A stretch of 64,000 nt of DNA, from positions 163,728 through 227,727 of the forward strand of contig JANNOO010000038.1 of NCBI GenBank assembly GCA_031399165.1. Reading direction: 5' to 3'. A program made the translations under genes and the position numbers. Below are positions 25,150 to 35,100 of the stretch, in pieces. The notes under the pieces are model-generated. The model was not told the origin of the DNA and ran no database searches. It saw only the letters and a program-made list of their open reading frames with translations. The stretch's first letter is position 1. Each line of letters begins with the position of its first letter. Source of the DNA: JAKFWI01 sp031399165. Its GTDB lineage: Bacteria > Pseudomonadota > Alphaproteobacteria > Caulobacterales > Aquidulcibacteraceae.

Positions 25150-25994
25150 GCGTTCGCGAAAAAAAAGCGCCTCCCGGGCCTCTGGAATATCTGCGGCGCT
25201 GGCCCTTGCGCGTGTGGATAGGGGCGGTGCTGATCTTTCTTTACCTGCCGCTGATTACGCTGATCGCTTTTTCCTTCAACGATAGCCGCAGCAATATCGT
25301 CTGGCGGGGCTTCACGCTAAAATATTACGGCGACGCGCTGACCAACACGTCGCTACTGCAAGCGTTCGGCAATTCGCTGATGATCGCGTTCGTTTGCACC
25401 ATCGTTTCGGTCATTCTCGGCGCGTTGGCGGCGGTGATGCTCTGGCGCTTCCGGTTTCCGGGCAAAACGCCGCTCGAAGGCGCATTGGCGCTACCGATCG
25501 TGGTGCCGGAAATCTGTATGGGCGTCGCCATGCTGGTGTTCTTCGCGCGCGTGATGCCCTGGCCGAGCGGGATGCCTTGGCCGCTTAATCTCGGCGCGAT
25601 CATTATCGCGCACATATCGTTCGCCTTCCCGTTCGTGGCGACGGTCGTACGCGCGCGCCTTGCCTCTTTCAACAGGCAGGAAGAAGAGGCGGCGCGTGAT
25701 CTCGGCGCCAATGAGTGGCGCGCTTTCTTCGATGTTTTGGTGCCGCATATGAAGCCCGGCCTGATCGCCGGCGCGCTGCTGGCGTTCACGCTCAGCCTCG
25801 ACGATTTCGTCATCACATTCTTCACCTCCGGCCCGGACACGATCACCTTCCCGGTGAAGGTCTATTCCATGGTGCGGTTCTCGGTGACGCCAGAGGTCAA
25901 CGCGGCCTCGACCATCCTCATTCTCGTGACCGTTGTGCTCACCGCTATCGGCCTGCATTTGCAAGGCCTGGGCGCAAGCGAAAAGAAAGCCTAA
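25146..25994 (+). CDS. potI: Polyamine ABC transporter permease (PotC/PotI-like)
   Basis: A 282-aa permease, partner of the preceding one. The ATG at 25146 overlaps the PotH stop (ATGA) and gives the usual short cytoplasmic N-terminus; an upstream frame from 25113 lies inside potH. Conserved LYLPLITLIAFSFNDS, the EAA-like EEEAARDLGANEWRAFFDVLVPHMKPG and SLDDFVITFFTSG are present. Confidence 0.92.
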   Translation: MSVREKKAPPGPLEYLRRWPLRVWIGAVLIFLYLPLITLIAFSFNDSRSNIVWRGFTLKYYGDALTNTSLLQAFGNSLMIAFVCTIVSVILGALAAVMLWRFRFPGKTPLEGALALPIVVPEICMGVAMLVFFARVMPWPSGMPWPLNLGAIIIAHISFAFPFVATVVRARLASFNRQEEEAARDLGANEWRAFFDVLVPHMKPGLIAGALLAFTLSLDDFVITFFTSGPDTITFPVKVYSMVRFSVTPEVNAASTILILVTVVLTAIGLHLQGLGASEKKA

Positions 25995-25998
25995 TCGC

Positions 25999-27165
25999 AT
26001 GACCGACATGCAAACAGCTGCCACCCGCCCGACATCGACGGTAAAGCCGAATACCATCATTCACTTCGAAAACATCACCAAGCGTTTCGGCAAGGTTGTC
26101 GCCGTCGATAATGTCAGCCTGCAAATCCAGGAGGGCGAGTTCTTTGCGCTGCTCGGTCCTTCAGGCTGCGGCAAGACGACGTTGCTGCGCATGCTGGCCG
26201 GCTTTGAGACTCCCACGGAAGGCCGCCTGCTGATAGACGGCAAGGACATCGCCGCCCTGCCGCCGAACAAGCGGCCTGTGAATATGGTGTTCCAATCCTA
26301 CGCCGTGTTTCCGCACATGAGCGTCGCCGAGAACGTCGGTTACGGCCTGAAGATGAGCAATGTCGAGGGGGGCGAGCGCGCGCGCCGCGTCGCCGAGGCG
26401 CTGGAACTGGTCAAGCTGGACGGATTCGGCGCGCGCACGCCTGACCAGCTTTCAGGTGGGCAGCGGCAACGGGTTGCACTGGCGCGGGCGCTCGTGAACC
26501 GCCCACGCGTGCTGCTGCTCGACGAGCCTCTTTCCGCCCTGGACGCCAAATTGCGCGATCAGATGCGCAGCGAACTGACGTCTTTGCAGGAGAAGGTGGG
26601 CATTACCTTCATCATGGTAACGCACGATCAGGACGAAGCGCTGGCGATCGCAACGCGTTGCGCGGTGATGAACCGTGGCCTGCTTCAGCAGGTCGCCACG
26701 CCGTCCGACCTGTATGAGTTTCCCAATTCAAGATTCGTGGCCGATTTCGTCGGCTCCGTGAACATGTTTGAGGGCGTTCTGGCGCAGGATGAGCAGGATA
26801 GGGCGACCGTCAACTGCGAGGAGATCGAAGCGCCAGTCTATCTTGATCACGGCGTAACCGGCGCCCGGGGAACGACGGTTTGGGTAGCGTTGCGGCCCGA
26901 GAAGATCGAGATGCACAAGCGCGCAGAAGGCAAGCCGAAGCCGGTGATGCCGGATTCGCCCGGGGGCGCCAACGTCATAGCGGGCGTAGTAAAGGAAATC
27001 GTCTATCTAGGCAGCGAGACGATTTTCGAAGTCGAGATCGCCGGCGGCCGGCGTGTAAAGACCTTCCGCTCAAACCTTACCCGGTATGACCAGGAAGACT
27101 TCACATGGGACGAGCCGGTCTGGCTTGCTTGGCACGCCTGTTCGCCGGCTGTGTTGCTTTCCTAA
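25999..27165 (+). CDS. potG: Polyamine ABC transporter ATP-binding protein (PotA/PotG-like)
   Basis: A 388-aa ATPase with Walker A GPSGCGKTT (53-61), signature LSGGQRQRVALARAL, Walker B LLLDEPLSALD and a C-terminal TOBE-type regulatory domain. The ATG at 25999 was chosen because the frame upstream overlaps PotI. With PotF, PotH and PotI it completes a putrescine/spermidine importer. Confidence 0.92.
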   Translation: MTDMQTAATRPTSTVKPNTIIHFENITKRFGKVVAVDNVSLQIQEGEFFALLGPSGCGKTTLLRMLAGFETPTEGRLLIDGKDIAALPPNKRPVNMVFQSYAVFPHMSVAENVGYGLKMSNVEGGERARRVAEALELVKLDGFGARTPDQLSGGQRQRVALARALVNRPRVLLLDEPLSALDAKLRDQMRSELTSLQEKVGITFIMVTHDQDEALAIATRCAVMNRGLLQQVATPSDLYEFPNSRFVADFVGSVNMFEGVLAQDEQDRATVNCEEIEAPVYLDHGVTGARGTTVWVALRPEKIEMHKRAEGKPKPVMPDSPGGANVIAGVVKEIVYLGSETIFEVEIAGGRRVKTFRSNLTRYDQEDFTWDEPVWLAWHACSPAVLLS

Positions 27166-27212
27166 TCTGGCAACCCCTCCCAAAGCGAAGCAGGGCGGTC
27201 TAAAAGACGACC

Positions 27213-28001
27213 ATGACGGACGTAATGCCTAGTCGCCCCGTGCTTGGGATAATTTGCTGTAACCGGCCTGTTGGGGGGCAGCCCGCGCAGTCAGTTATCA
27301 CGCGCTATCTTTTCTCGTCGCTTACCTATGCGGACGCTTCGGGGCTGCTGATTCCGGCAATCCCCGACCTCATAGATGCGCGCGACGTGTCGCATCGACT
27401 CGATGGCCTTTTACTTACCGGCACGCCCTCCAATGTTGCGCCGGCGCGCTATGGCGTGGTGGTAGAAGAGCCGCCAGGGCCCTTCGACCCCGATCGCGAT
27501 GAAATGACGGCGCGCCTAATTGATGCGATGATCGCAGAGGGCAAGCCCGTATTCGGAATTTGCCGCGGCCTTCAGGAATTGAATGTGGCGTTTGGCGGCA
27601 CCTTGCGACGGGATATGGCCGAACATCCCGATTTGCTCGCTCATCACGCGCCGAATGGCGCAACGCATGACGACATGTTCGCGCATGTTCATCCGGTCGA
27701 ACTGAAGCGGGGCGGCGTACTACGGCAGGCCTACGGTCAGGACGAAATTGACGTGGTCAGCGTCCACTATCAGGGCGCGGACAAGGTCGGGGCGGGGTTG
27801 ACGATTGAGGCCACGGCGCCAGACGGCGTTGTTGAAGCCCTTTCGGGGGAGGTAAACGGCGCGACTATTCTTGCCGTCCAGTGGCATCCTGAATGGCGGT
27901 CGAACGAAAATCCTCAGTCGCAATTGTTTTTCAGATTGCTCGGCCGCGCACTGCGCGGCGAAAAGCTTGCCGGCGGCGAAGACATAATGGTGCAGGGATG
28001 A
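27213..28001 (+). CDS. puuD: Gamma-glutamyl-gamma-aminobutyrate hydrolase (PuuD, class I GATase fold)
   Basis: A 262-aa peptidase C26 family enzyme that releases GABA and glutamate from gamma-glutamyl-GABA. The nucleophile is C117 in FGICRGLQELNVAFGG and the His-Glu pair is in VQWHPEW. It is coupled to the following aminotransferase by an ATGA overlap. Together with PuuA, PuuB and PuuC it makes the glutamylated putrescine route complete. Confidence 0.92.
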   Translation: MTDVMPSRPVLGIICCNRPVGGQPAQSVITRYLFSSLTYADASGLLIPAIPDLIDARDVSHRLDGLLLTGTPSNVAPARYGVVVEEPPGPFDPDRDEMTARLIDAMIAEGKPVFGICRGLQELNVAFGGTLRRDMAEHPDLLAHHAPNGATHDDMFAHVHPVELKRGGVLRQAYGQDEIDVVSVHYQGADKVGAGLTIEATAPDGVVEALSGEVNGATILAVQWHPEWRSNENPQSQLFFRLLGRALRGEKLAGGEDIMVQG

Positions 28002-29386
28002 AACCGCGCAATTACGACATTCCGGAACTTCGGCGGCTTGATCTCGCCCATCACCTGCCGGCGCAGGCCAATTACGGTGAATTACAAGCGCTGGGCGGCA
28101 GCCGCATCATCACCCGCGCCGAAGGATCAACCATCTATGACGGCGATGGCGTCGCGTTACTTGATGGGATGGCGGGGCTTTGGTGCGTTAATGTTGGCTA
28201 TGGCCGCAAAGAACTGGCCGAAGCGGCATACGAGCAGATGTTGGAGCTGCCCTTTTACAATACGTTTTTCAAAACCGCGACGCCGCCGGCCGTTACGCTC
28301 GCCACAAAGCTCGCAGAAAAACTTGGCGGCGATCTCCAGCACGTGTTTTTTAACTCGTCCGGCTCGGAAGCCAATGACACGGTCATGCGCATGGTCCGTC
28401 ACTATTGGACCGTGAAGGGCGAGCCGAAGCGGTCGATCTTCATAAGCCGTTGGAACGCATATCACGGCTCGACTATGGCGGGCGCGAGCCTGGGCGGCAT
28501 GAAGCTCATGCATCCGATTGGCGGATTGCCGATACCTGGCGTCGAGCATGTCATGCAGCCTTACCGCTTTAACGAAGGTTTCGGCGAAGATGAGGAGACT
28601 TTCGGCGCGCGCGCGGCGAACGCGATAGAGGACCGTATCCTCTCGGTTGGCCCAGAAAATGTCGCTGCGTTTATCGGCGAAGTGGTGCAGGGGGCGGGCG
28701 GCGTGATCACGCCGCCAAAAGGATATTGGCCGCGCGTCGAAGCGATCTGCCGCAAGTACGGGATATTGTTGGTGGTCGATGAGGTAATCACCGGCTTCGG
28801 GCGGCTGGGGGAATGGTTTGGGTTCCAGCATTTCGGTTTGAAGCCCGATCTCGTTCCCATGGCGAAAGGTATGTCATCCGGCTACCTCCCGATTTCGGCA
28901 GTGGGCGTTTCATCGAAGATTGCGGAGGTGCTGCGGGAAAAGGGCGGCGATTTCGTCCACGGCTACACCTATTCCGGCCATCCAACCTGCGCAGCGGTTG
29001 CGACAAAGAATATCGAGATCATCGAGCGCGAAGGCCTGGTGTCGAAAGTCCGCGATGATCTTGGTCCTTACCTCGCCAATGCGCTTAAGCGCCTCGACAG
29101 CGATCCGCTCGTCGGCGAAACGCGGTCCCTCGGCATGCTGGGGGCGGTGGAGATTGTCGCCGCGAAAGGCACGAACCAGCGCTTCACCGGCGCCGAGGGC
29201 AAAGCGGGGCCAATCGTTCGCGATCTCTGTATCAAGAATGGTCTGATGGTGCGTGGCATTCGCGATTCCATCGTGATGAGCCCGCCCTTGATCATGTCGC
29301 ACAGCGAAATCGATCGCATGATCGACATCATCGGCCGCTCCCTGCGTGAGGCCGAGCCGGCGTTGCGCGCCTTGCCGGCGGCCTAG
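27998..29386 (+). CDS. spuC: Class III aminotransferase, putrescine:pyruvate type (SpuC-like)
   Basis: A 462-aa PLP aminotransferase. The start at 27998 overlaps the puuD stop (ATGA) and gives the typical EL-x-x-LDLAHHLPAQANYGEL N-terminus; the frame upstream is a shadow of puuD. Motifs: FFNSSGSEANDTVMRM, LVVDEVITGFGRLG and Schiff-base lysine in PMAKGMSSGYLPISAV. SpuC moves an amino group from putrescine to pyruvate, an alternative to glutamylation, so this locus may run both routes or use the enzyme on GABA. Confidence 0.9.
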   Translation: MKPRNYDIPELRRLDLAHHLPAQANYGELQALGGSRIITRAEGSTIYDGDGVALLDGMAGLWCVNVGYGRKELAEAAYEQMLELPFYNTFFKTATPPAVTLATKLAEKLGGDLQHVFFNSSGSEANDTVMRMVRHYWTVKGEPKRSIFISRWNAYHGSTMAGASLGGMKLMHPIGGLPIPGVEHVMQPYRFNEGFGEDEETFGARAANAIEDRILSVGPENVAAFIGEVVQGAGGVITPPKGYWPRVEAICRKYGILLVVDEVITGFGRLGEWFGFQHFGLKPDLVPMAKGMSSGYLPISAVGVSSKIAEVLREKGGDFVHGYTYSGHPTCAAVATKNIEIIEREGLVSKVRDDLGPYLANALKRLDSDPLVGETRSLGMLGAVEIVAAKGTNQRFTGAEGKAGPIVRDLCIKNGLMVRGIRDSIVMSPPLIMSHSEIDRMIDIIGRSLREAEPALRALPAA

Positions 29387-29508
29387 CGGCGCTTGACTTG
29401 AGTTGCGCGCGCCACCCATACTCGCGCATCAGGTGATGTATGCGCTCCGCCGTTGCAGTGTTGCTGCGCGACGTTGATGACGCGATAGCGATTTTGGCGT
29501 CGTAGATT

Positions 29509-30864
29509 ATGGAAAAGTCATTCTCAAGCTGGATCAAAGAACGCGGCATCGCCGAAGTCGAATGCTTAATTCCCGACATGAACGGCGTGGTCCGCGGAAA
29601 GGTCTTTCCGGCACAGAAGTTTTTGCAAAGCGAGCGCGACGATTCGCTGCGCATTCCTTCAAGTGTGTATTCCCTGACCGTGACGGGAGAATACTCGGAC
29701 GATGCTGACGAAGCGGTCGCCATGCAGGATCCGGACGTTGTGCTTCGTCCTGACCTTGAAACCATCTGCGTTGCGCCCGGCTACAAGACACCCACCGCTT
29801 TCGTCTTTGCGGATGCTTATCACACCAACGGCGCGCCGTTCGATATTGCGCCGCGTTACGTGCTCAAGCGCGTGGTCGAGATGTACGAGAAGATTGGGCT
29901 GCGCCCGGTCATCGCGCCCGAGCTGGAATTCTATCTGACACAGATTAACACGGATCCAGACCTGCCGCTGTTGCCGCCCGCGGGCCGCTCGGGGCGGTCA
30001 GAAACCGCGCCGCAGCCTTATGGTCTGGAAGCGATCACCGAATACGAAGATCTGATCGAGACAATTTATGAGCATGCGGAAGCCGCTTCGCTGCATCTGG
30101 ACACGATGATCCATGAAAGCGGCACCGCGCAGCTGGAGATTAATTTCAACCATGGCGACGCGGTGCACGTTTCAGATCAGGTTCTAGTGTTCAAGAGAAT
30201 CGTGCGGCAGGTGGCGCTGAAGCACGGCGTCTACGCAACGTTCATGGCCAAGCCGATGGAAAATCAGCCCGGTAGCGCTCAGCATATTCACATCTCTTTG
30301 GTGGATTCAAAGAGTGGAAAGAATCTGTTCGCGGAAGGCGGTGCGGGTGATGGCAATTCCAGCATGTTCCGCCACTTTGTCGGCGGCCTTCAGGAATATC
30401 TGGACGACGTGACTCCATTGTTTGCGCCCAACGTCAATTCGTTCCGCCGCATGCGCGCCGATTTTTCGGCGCCGGTGAACGTGCAATGGGGATATGACAA
30501 CCGTTCGTGCGGTCTGCGCGTGCCGATCTCGCAGGCGGCGAACCGGCGTGTCGAAAACCGCCTGCCGGGCGCCGACGCTAATCCTTATCTCGCCGTGGCG
30601 GCCAGTCTTGTGTGCGGCTTTATCGGCATGCGCGACAAGATCGAGCCACTCGAAATGGTGGAGGGAAGCGCCTACAAGAAAGCGCGCACGCTGCCGCGCA
30701 CGCTTTCCGATGCGCTTGACCGTTTCAGGGTTTGCGCGCCGGTAATCGAATTGCTTGGTCTGCATTTCTGCGACACGTTTCAGCGCATCAAGGCTCACGA
30801 GCTGAACGCATTCGAAGGTGTGATCTCGTCGTGGGAGCGCGACCATCTGCTGCTAAAGGTCTAG
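29509..30864 (+). CDS. puuA: Glutamine synthetase family, gamma-glutamylpolyamine synthetase (PuuA-like, copy 2)
   Basis: A 451-aa GS-fold ligase, starting at ATG 29509 without a strong Shine-Dalgarno site. Landmarks: CLIPDMNGVVRGK, PELEFYL, MIHESGTAQLEINFNHGDAVHVSDQVLVFKR-type core (read in parts), HIHISLVD and the NRLPGADANPYLA loop. A 122-base gap without clear signals separates it from spuC. It is directly followed by the PuuB-like oxidase, forming a PuuA-PuuB pair. Confidence 0.87.
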   Translation: MEKSFSSWIKERGIAEVECLIPDMNGVVRGKVFPAQKFLQSERDDSLRIPSSVYSLTVTGEYSDDADEAVAMQDPDVVLRPDLETICVAPGYKTPTAFVFADAYHTNGAPFDIAPRYVLKRVVEMYEKIGLRPVIAPELEFYLTQINTDPDLPLLPPAGRSGRSETAPQPYGLEAITEYEDLIETIYEHAEAASLHLDTMIHESGTAQLEINFNHGDAVHVSDQVLVFKRIVRQVALKHGVYATFMAKPMENQPGSAQHIHISLVDSKSGKNLFAEGGAGDGNSSMFRHFVGGLQEYLDDVTPLFAPNVNSFRRMRADFSAPVNVQWGYDNRSCGLRVPISQAANRRVENRLPGADANPYLAVAASLVCGFIGMRDKIEPLEMVEGSAYKKARTLPRTLSDALDRFRVCAPVIELLGLHFCDTFQRIKAHELNAFEGVISSWERDHLLLKV

Positions 30865-30866
30865 CT

Positions 30867-32150
30867 GTGAGCGCCAATGCGGCGCTCGGTATGGCGCAAT
30901 CTTATTACGCCGCCACCGCAACGCCTTTCGCGGCAATATCGCATGCTGATGGTGAGCGCGAGGCTGACCTATGTGTGATCGGCGGGGGGCTTACCGGCCT
31001 GTCCGCGGCGCTGAGCGCCGCGGAACGGGGCCTTTCCGTCATCCTGCTTGAAGCTGGACGCATCGGATGGGGCGCGTCTGGCCGCAGCGGAGGGCAACTG
31101 ATCCCTGGATGGCGCAAAGGCGCCGCCGAACTTGTTAAACAGTTTGGCAAAGATCGCGCCCGGTCTTTATTTGCGCTTTCAATGGAAGCTCGCAACCTGG
31201 TCCTTGCGCGCATCGCCAAGCATAATATCTCTTGCGATCTGCGCACGAATGGCCATCTGTTGGCTGCTGCGAAGCCGTCCGATCTCATCTGGATGCGGCA
31301 GGAAGCTGAAGCGCTGCGCGCTGTTATGGATTATCAGTGCGTGCGCGTGCTCTCGTCCGGGGAAGTGCGTGGTAAAGTCGCGTCACCGCTCTTCCACGGA
31401 GGCCTGCTGGACGAAGGAGGCGGGCACTTTCATCCGCTGAACTACACCACAGGATTGGCGCGCGCTGCGTTGGCTGCTGGCGTTCAGATAAGGGAACACG
31501 AGCCTGCGATATCGCTGATGCAACGTGAGAGCATAGAGGTTCGCACAACGCGCGGGATGGTGCGTGCTCGCCACGTTGTGCTGGCGTGTGATGCGTTGCT
31601 TGGCGACCTTGAGCCGCGGATCGCTGGACGCATAATGCCTGTGGCCGGCTATCAGATCGCCACAGCGCCGTTGAGTGATCCTGCAGCGGTGATCGCCGAT
31701 GACCTAGCCGTCAGCGATACCCGCTTTGTGGTCAATTACTTTCGGCTAAGCGCGGACGGGCGCCTGATTTTTGGAGGCGGGGAGCGCTATTCACCGCGGC
31801 CGCCTGGTGACACAGCCGCGTTCGTGAGGCCGTTCATGCTGCGCGTGTTTCCGCAGCTTGCCGATGTGCCGATAGATTATGCCTGGGGCGGACTTGTTTC
31901 AATTACCGTGACAAGGCTGCCGCATGTGGGGCGCATTGGCGAAGTGTTTTTTGCTCATGGTTATTCGGGACAAGGCTTGCTGCTGACAGCCGCGGCGGGC
32001 GAGGCGATCGCGGAGGCGATAACGTCAAGCACACGGCTTTTCGATAATTTGGCTGGGCTGGTCCCGCCAGAGTTTCCCGGAGGATCTGCGCTGCGAACGC
32101 CGTTGCACGTTCTGGGTATGCTCCACTACGCACTACGCGACCGATTTTGA
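30867..32150 (+). CDS. puuB: FAD-dependent amine oxidase, PuuB-like
   Basis: A 427-aa DAO-family flavoprotein. The Rossmann motif is DLCVIGGGLTGLSAALSAAERG, followed by GRSGGQLIPGW. It would oxidise gamma-glutamylputrescine to the aldehyde with H2O2 release. I chose the GTG at 30867, two bases after the puuA stop, because AAAGG lies about 8 bases upstream; an ATG at 30891 (SYYAATATPFA N-terminus) is the alternative. It is the last gene of the polyamine locus and convergent with dnaE2. Confidence 0.88.
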   Translation: MSANAALGMAQSYYAATATPFAAISHADGEREADLCVIGGGLTGLSAALSAAERGLSVILLEAGRIGWGASGRSGGQLIPGWRKGAAELVKQFGKDRARSLFALSMEARNLVLARIAKHNISCDLRTNGHLLAAAKPSDLIWMRQEAEALRAVMDYQCVRVLSSGEVRGKVASPLFHGGLLDEGGGHFHPLNYTTGLARAALAAGVQIREHEPAISLMQRESIEVRTTRGMVRARHVVLACDALLGDLEPRIAGRIMPVAGYQIATAPLSDPAAVIADDLAVSDTRFVVNYFRLSADGRLIFGGGERYSPRPPGDTAAFVRPFMLRVFPQLADVPIDYAWGGLVSITVTRLPHVGRIGEVFFAHGYSGQGLLLTAAAGEAIAEAITSSTRLFDNLAGLVPPEFPGGSALRTPLHVLGMLHYALRDRF

Positions 32151-32164
32151 AGTAACGTTCTTCC

Positions 32165-35100
32165 TCAATGAAAATTGCGGCCCTTCGGCATGACCTGTTC
32201 TGCTACTGTGTAGGAAAGATCGATGCGGGCGTTGCGCGGGTGTGTGCGGGAGTCGGCGCCGGGGCGGCGGACTTCGTCGGCGGGCGCCGTCGCGTTGTCG
32301 AAAGCCGTTGCTGACAGCTTGCCCAGGAGGGGGCTGAAATCGATCAGCCGGTCTGCTACGACATGCACCACGCCGCGCTCGCTTTGCACCAGCCCATCGA
32401 CGGCGCAAAGTCTCGCGCCCAAAACCTCGGCGCGAAACCGTTCGAACACGCGCGGCCAGACGACTATGTTGGCGATATGAGTCTCATCTTCCAGCGTCAT
32501 GAAGATGACGCCCGATGCAGTGCCTGGTCTTTGGCGCACGAGCACCAGGCCGGCCACGCGCACGCGTTGGTTATCGGCGCTATCGCCAAGCCGCTCAGCG
32601 GGCGTTACGCGGCGCGCGTTCAATTCGTCGCGCAGCAAAGCGAGCGGATGGGTTTTTAGGGACAAGCGCAAGGCGCGGTAATCCTCGACGACGTGCTCAC
32701 CGAGCGCCATGAGCGGCAACGCGAAATCCTGCTCTCGCGTGGGATCAGCGCTTTGCGCGAACAGCGGCAAATCCTCTTGTCCGCCGACGCGATTAAGCCC
32801 ACGCGCCGCCCATAACGCTTCGCGGCGATCGAGGCCGAGCGAGCGGAACGCGTCTGCGTCGGCCAGTCGCTCGATCGTAGCAGGCGTAAGGCAGCCACGC
32901 AGCCAGACATCGCGTACGGAATCATATCCGCCCCCGCGCGCGGCCGTCATGCGGAGGATTTCGTCCTCGCGCAGGCCCTTGGCCTGACGAAAGCCGAGGC
33001 GCAGTGCATGCGTGCTTCGAATATCTTCGCGCATCTCGCTATGCCGCACATGCAAATCCGCAGAGCCGTGTGGCTCAAGTTTGTTGTCCCAATCGGAATG
33101 ATTGATATCGGGGGCGCGAACCTCGACGCCGTGCTCCTGCGCATCGCGCACGATCTGCGCTGGCGCGTAAAACCCCATCGGCTGGGCGTTCAGCAGCGCA
33201 GCGGCGAACACGTCCGGGTAATAGCATTTGAGCCAGGACGAAGCATAGACCAATAGCGCGAAACTTGCGGCGTGACTTTCGGGAAAACCATATTCGCCGA
33301 AGCCTTCGATCTGACGAAAACTGGCTTCGGCGAAAGCGAGCTGATAACCATTGGCCACCATTCCGATGATAAACTTGTCTCTTAACTTGCCGATCGTGCC
33401 AACGCGCCGGAACGTAGCCATCGCACGGCGCAGTTTATCGGCTTCCGGCGGTGTGAATCCGGCGGCGACGATGGCGATTTGCATCGCCTGCTCTTGAAAT
33501 AGAGGCACGCCGAGCGTGCGGATCAGGACAGCTTCGAGCGCTTTCGATGGATAGGAAACCTTCTCCAATCCCTGTTTGCGTTTCAGATAGGGATGCACCA
33601 TGCCGCCCTGGATTGGGCCGGGCCGCACGATCGCTACTTCGATCACCAGATCGTAAAAGCATTCAGGCTTGAGCCGCGGCAGCATCGACATCTGCGCCCG
33701 GCTTTCAACCTGAAATACGCCAATCGAATCCGCCCGCTGCAACATCGCGTAAACGCGCGGGTCTTCCTTAGAGATCGTCTCGAGTGTCAGCTTTTCGCCG
33801 CCTGCGCTCCAGTCGGGGTAATGCGCGCCCACCATGTCAAACGCCTTGCGCAGGCAGGTAAGCATGCCAAGGCCGAGCAGATCGACCTTGAGGATTTTCA
33901 GCTCTTGCAGATCGTCCTTGTTCCACTCGACGACGGTGCGGTCTTCCATCGCCGCGTTCTGGATCGGCACGATATCGTCGAGCCGCTCGCGGGTGATAAC
34001 AAAACCGCCGACATGCTGGGATAGGTGGCGCGGGAAGCCGCATAATTCCTGCACCAGCCTGAGACAGGTCATCAGCCGCCGGTCTTCAGGATCAAGCCCA
34101 AGCGCGCGCAGATCGCTGCCGGTTACGCCTTTCGACCACCATTGCTGGGTCTTGGAGATCGCGGCGATGCGGTCTTCCGAAAAGCCAAACGCCTTGCCAA
34201 CGTCGCGGATGGCGCTGCGGCCGCGATAGCAGATCAGGGTGGCGGTAAGCGCAGCGCGCTGGCGGCCATACTTCTCGTAGACATATTGGATCGCCTCTTC
34301 ACGCCGTTCATGCTCGAAATCGACATCAATGTCGGGCGGCTCGTTGCGCTCTGTCGAAATGAAGCGGTCAAACAATAGCGACGATGTTGCTGGATTAACG
34401 GCGGTGACGCCCAAGCAATAGCATATGGTCGAATTGGCGGCCGATCCACGCCCTTGACAGAGAATGCCGCGCTCCTCGCGCGCAAAGCGCACGATGTCGG
34501 CGACGGTCAAAAAATAGGGGGCGTAGTTGAGCTGCGCGACGATCTGCAACTCCCGCCGAAGCGATTCGGCGACGTCTTCTGGTACGCCAGCGGGATAACG
34601 CTTCGCCGCGCCAGCCCATGAGAGCGCCTCCAGAGCGTCTTGCGCGCTGGCATAACCGGCGACTGTTTCGTCAGGATATTGATAGCTCAGCTCGTCGAGC
34701 GAAAACCGCGCGTTTTCGAGAAAGCGCAGAGTTTCACTGACCGCTTCAGGCGCATCGCGATAGAGGCGCGCAATCTCCGCAGGCGCCTTCATGTGCCGCT
34801 CTGCATTGACCGCGAGCAGCCGGCCAGCCGAGTCGAGCGTGGTTTTTTCGCGGATGCAGGTCAGCACGTCCAGAAGCGCACGGCGATCGGGGGCGTGGTG
34901 CAAGGGTTCTGTGGTGGCGATCAACTTGGCGCCAGTTTCCGCAGCAAGCGTTTTTAGCAGACGCAAGCGCCGCCGGTCCTCGCCGTCAAAGCAAAACCGC
35001 GCCGCCAGCCAGACCGCGCCGCAATGTTCGCGCAGCGAAACAAGACATTGGCGCAAGTGTTTTTCATCGGCGCCGGCGCCTGGCGGCAGATTTGGCGCGA

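Noticed and set aside
28157..28831. 224-codon minus-strand frame
   Set aside because: Antisense to the SpuC-type aminotransferase; shadow frame.
30307..30846. 179-codon minus-strand frame
   Set aside because: Antisense to the second PuuA-like gene; no domain recognised.
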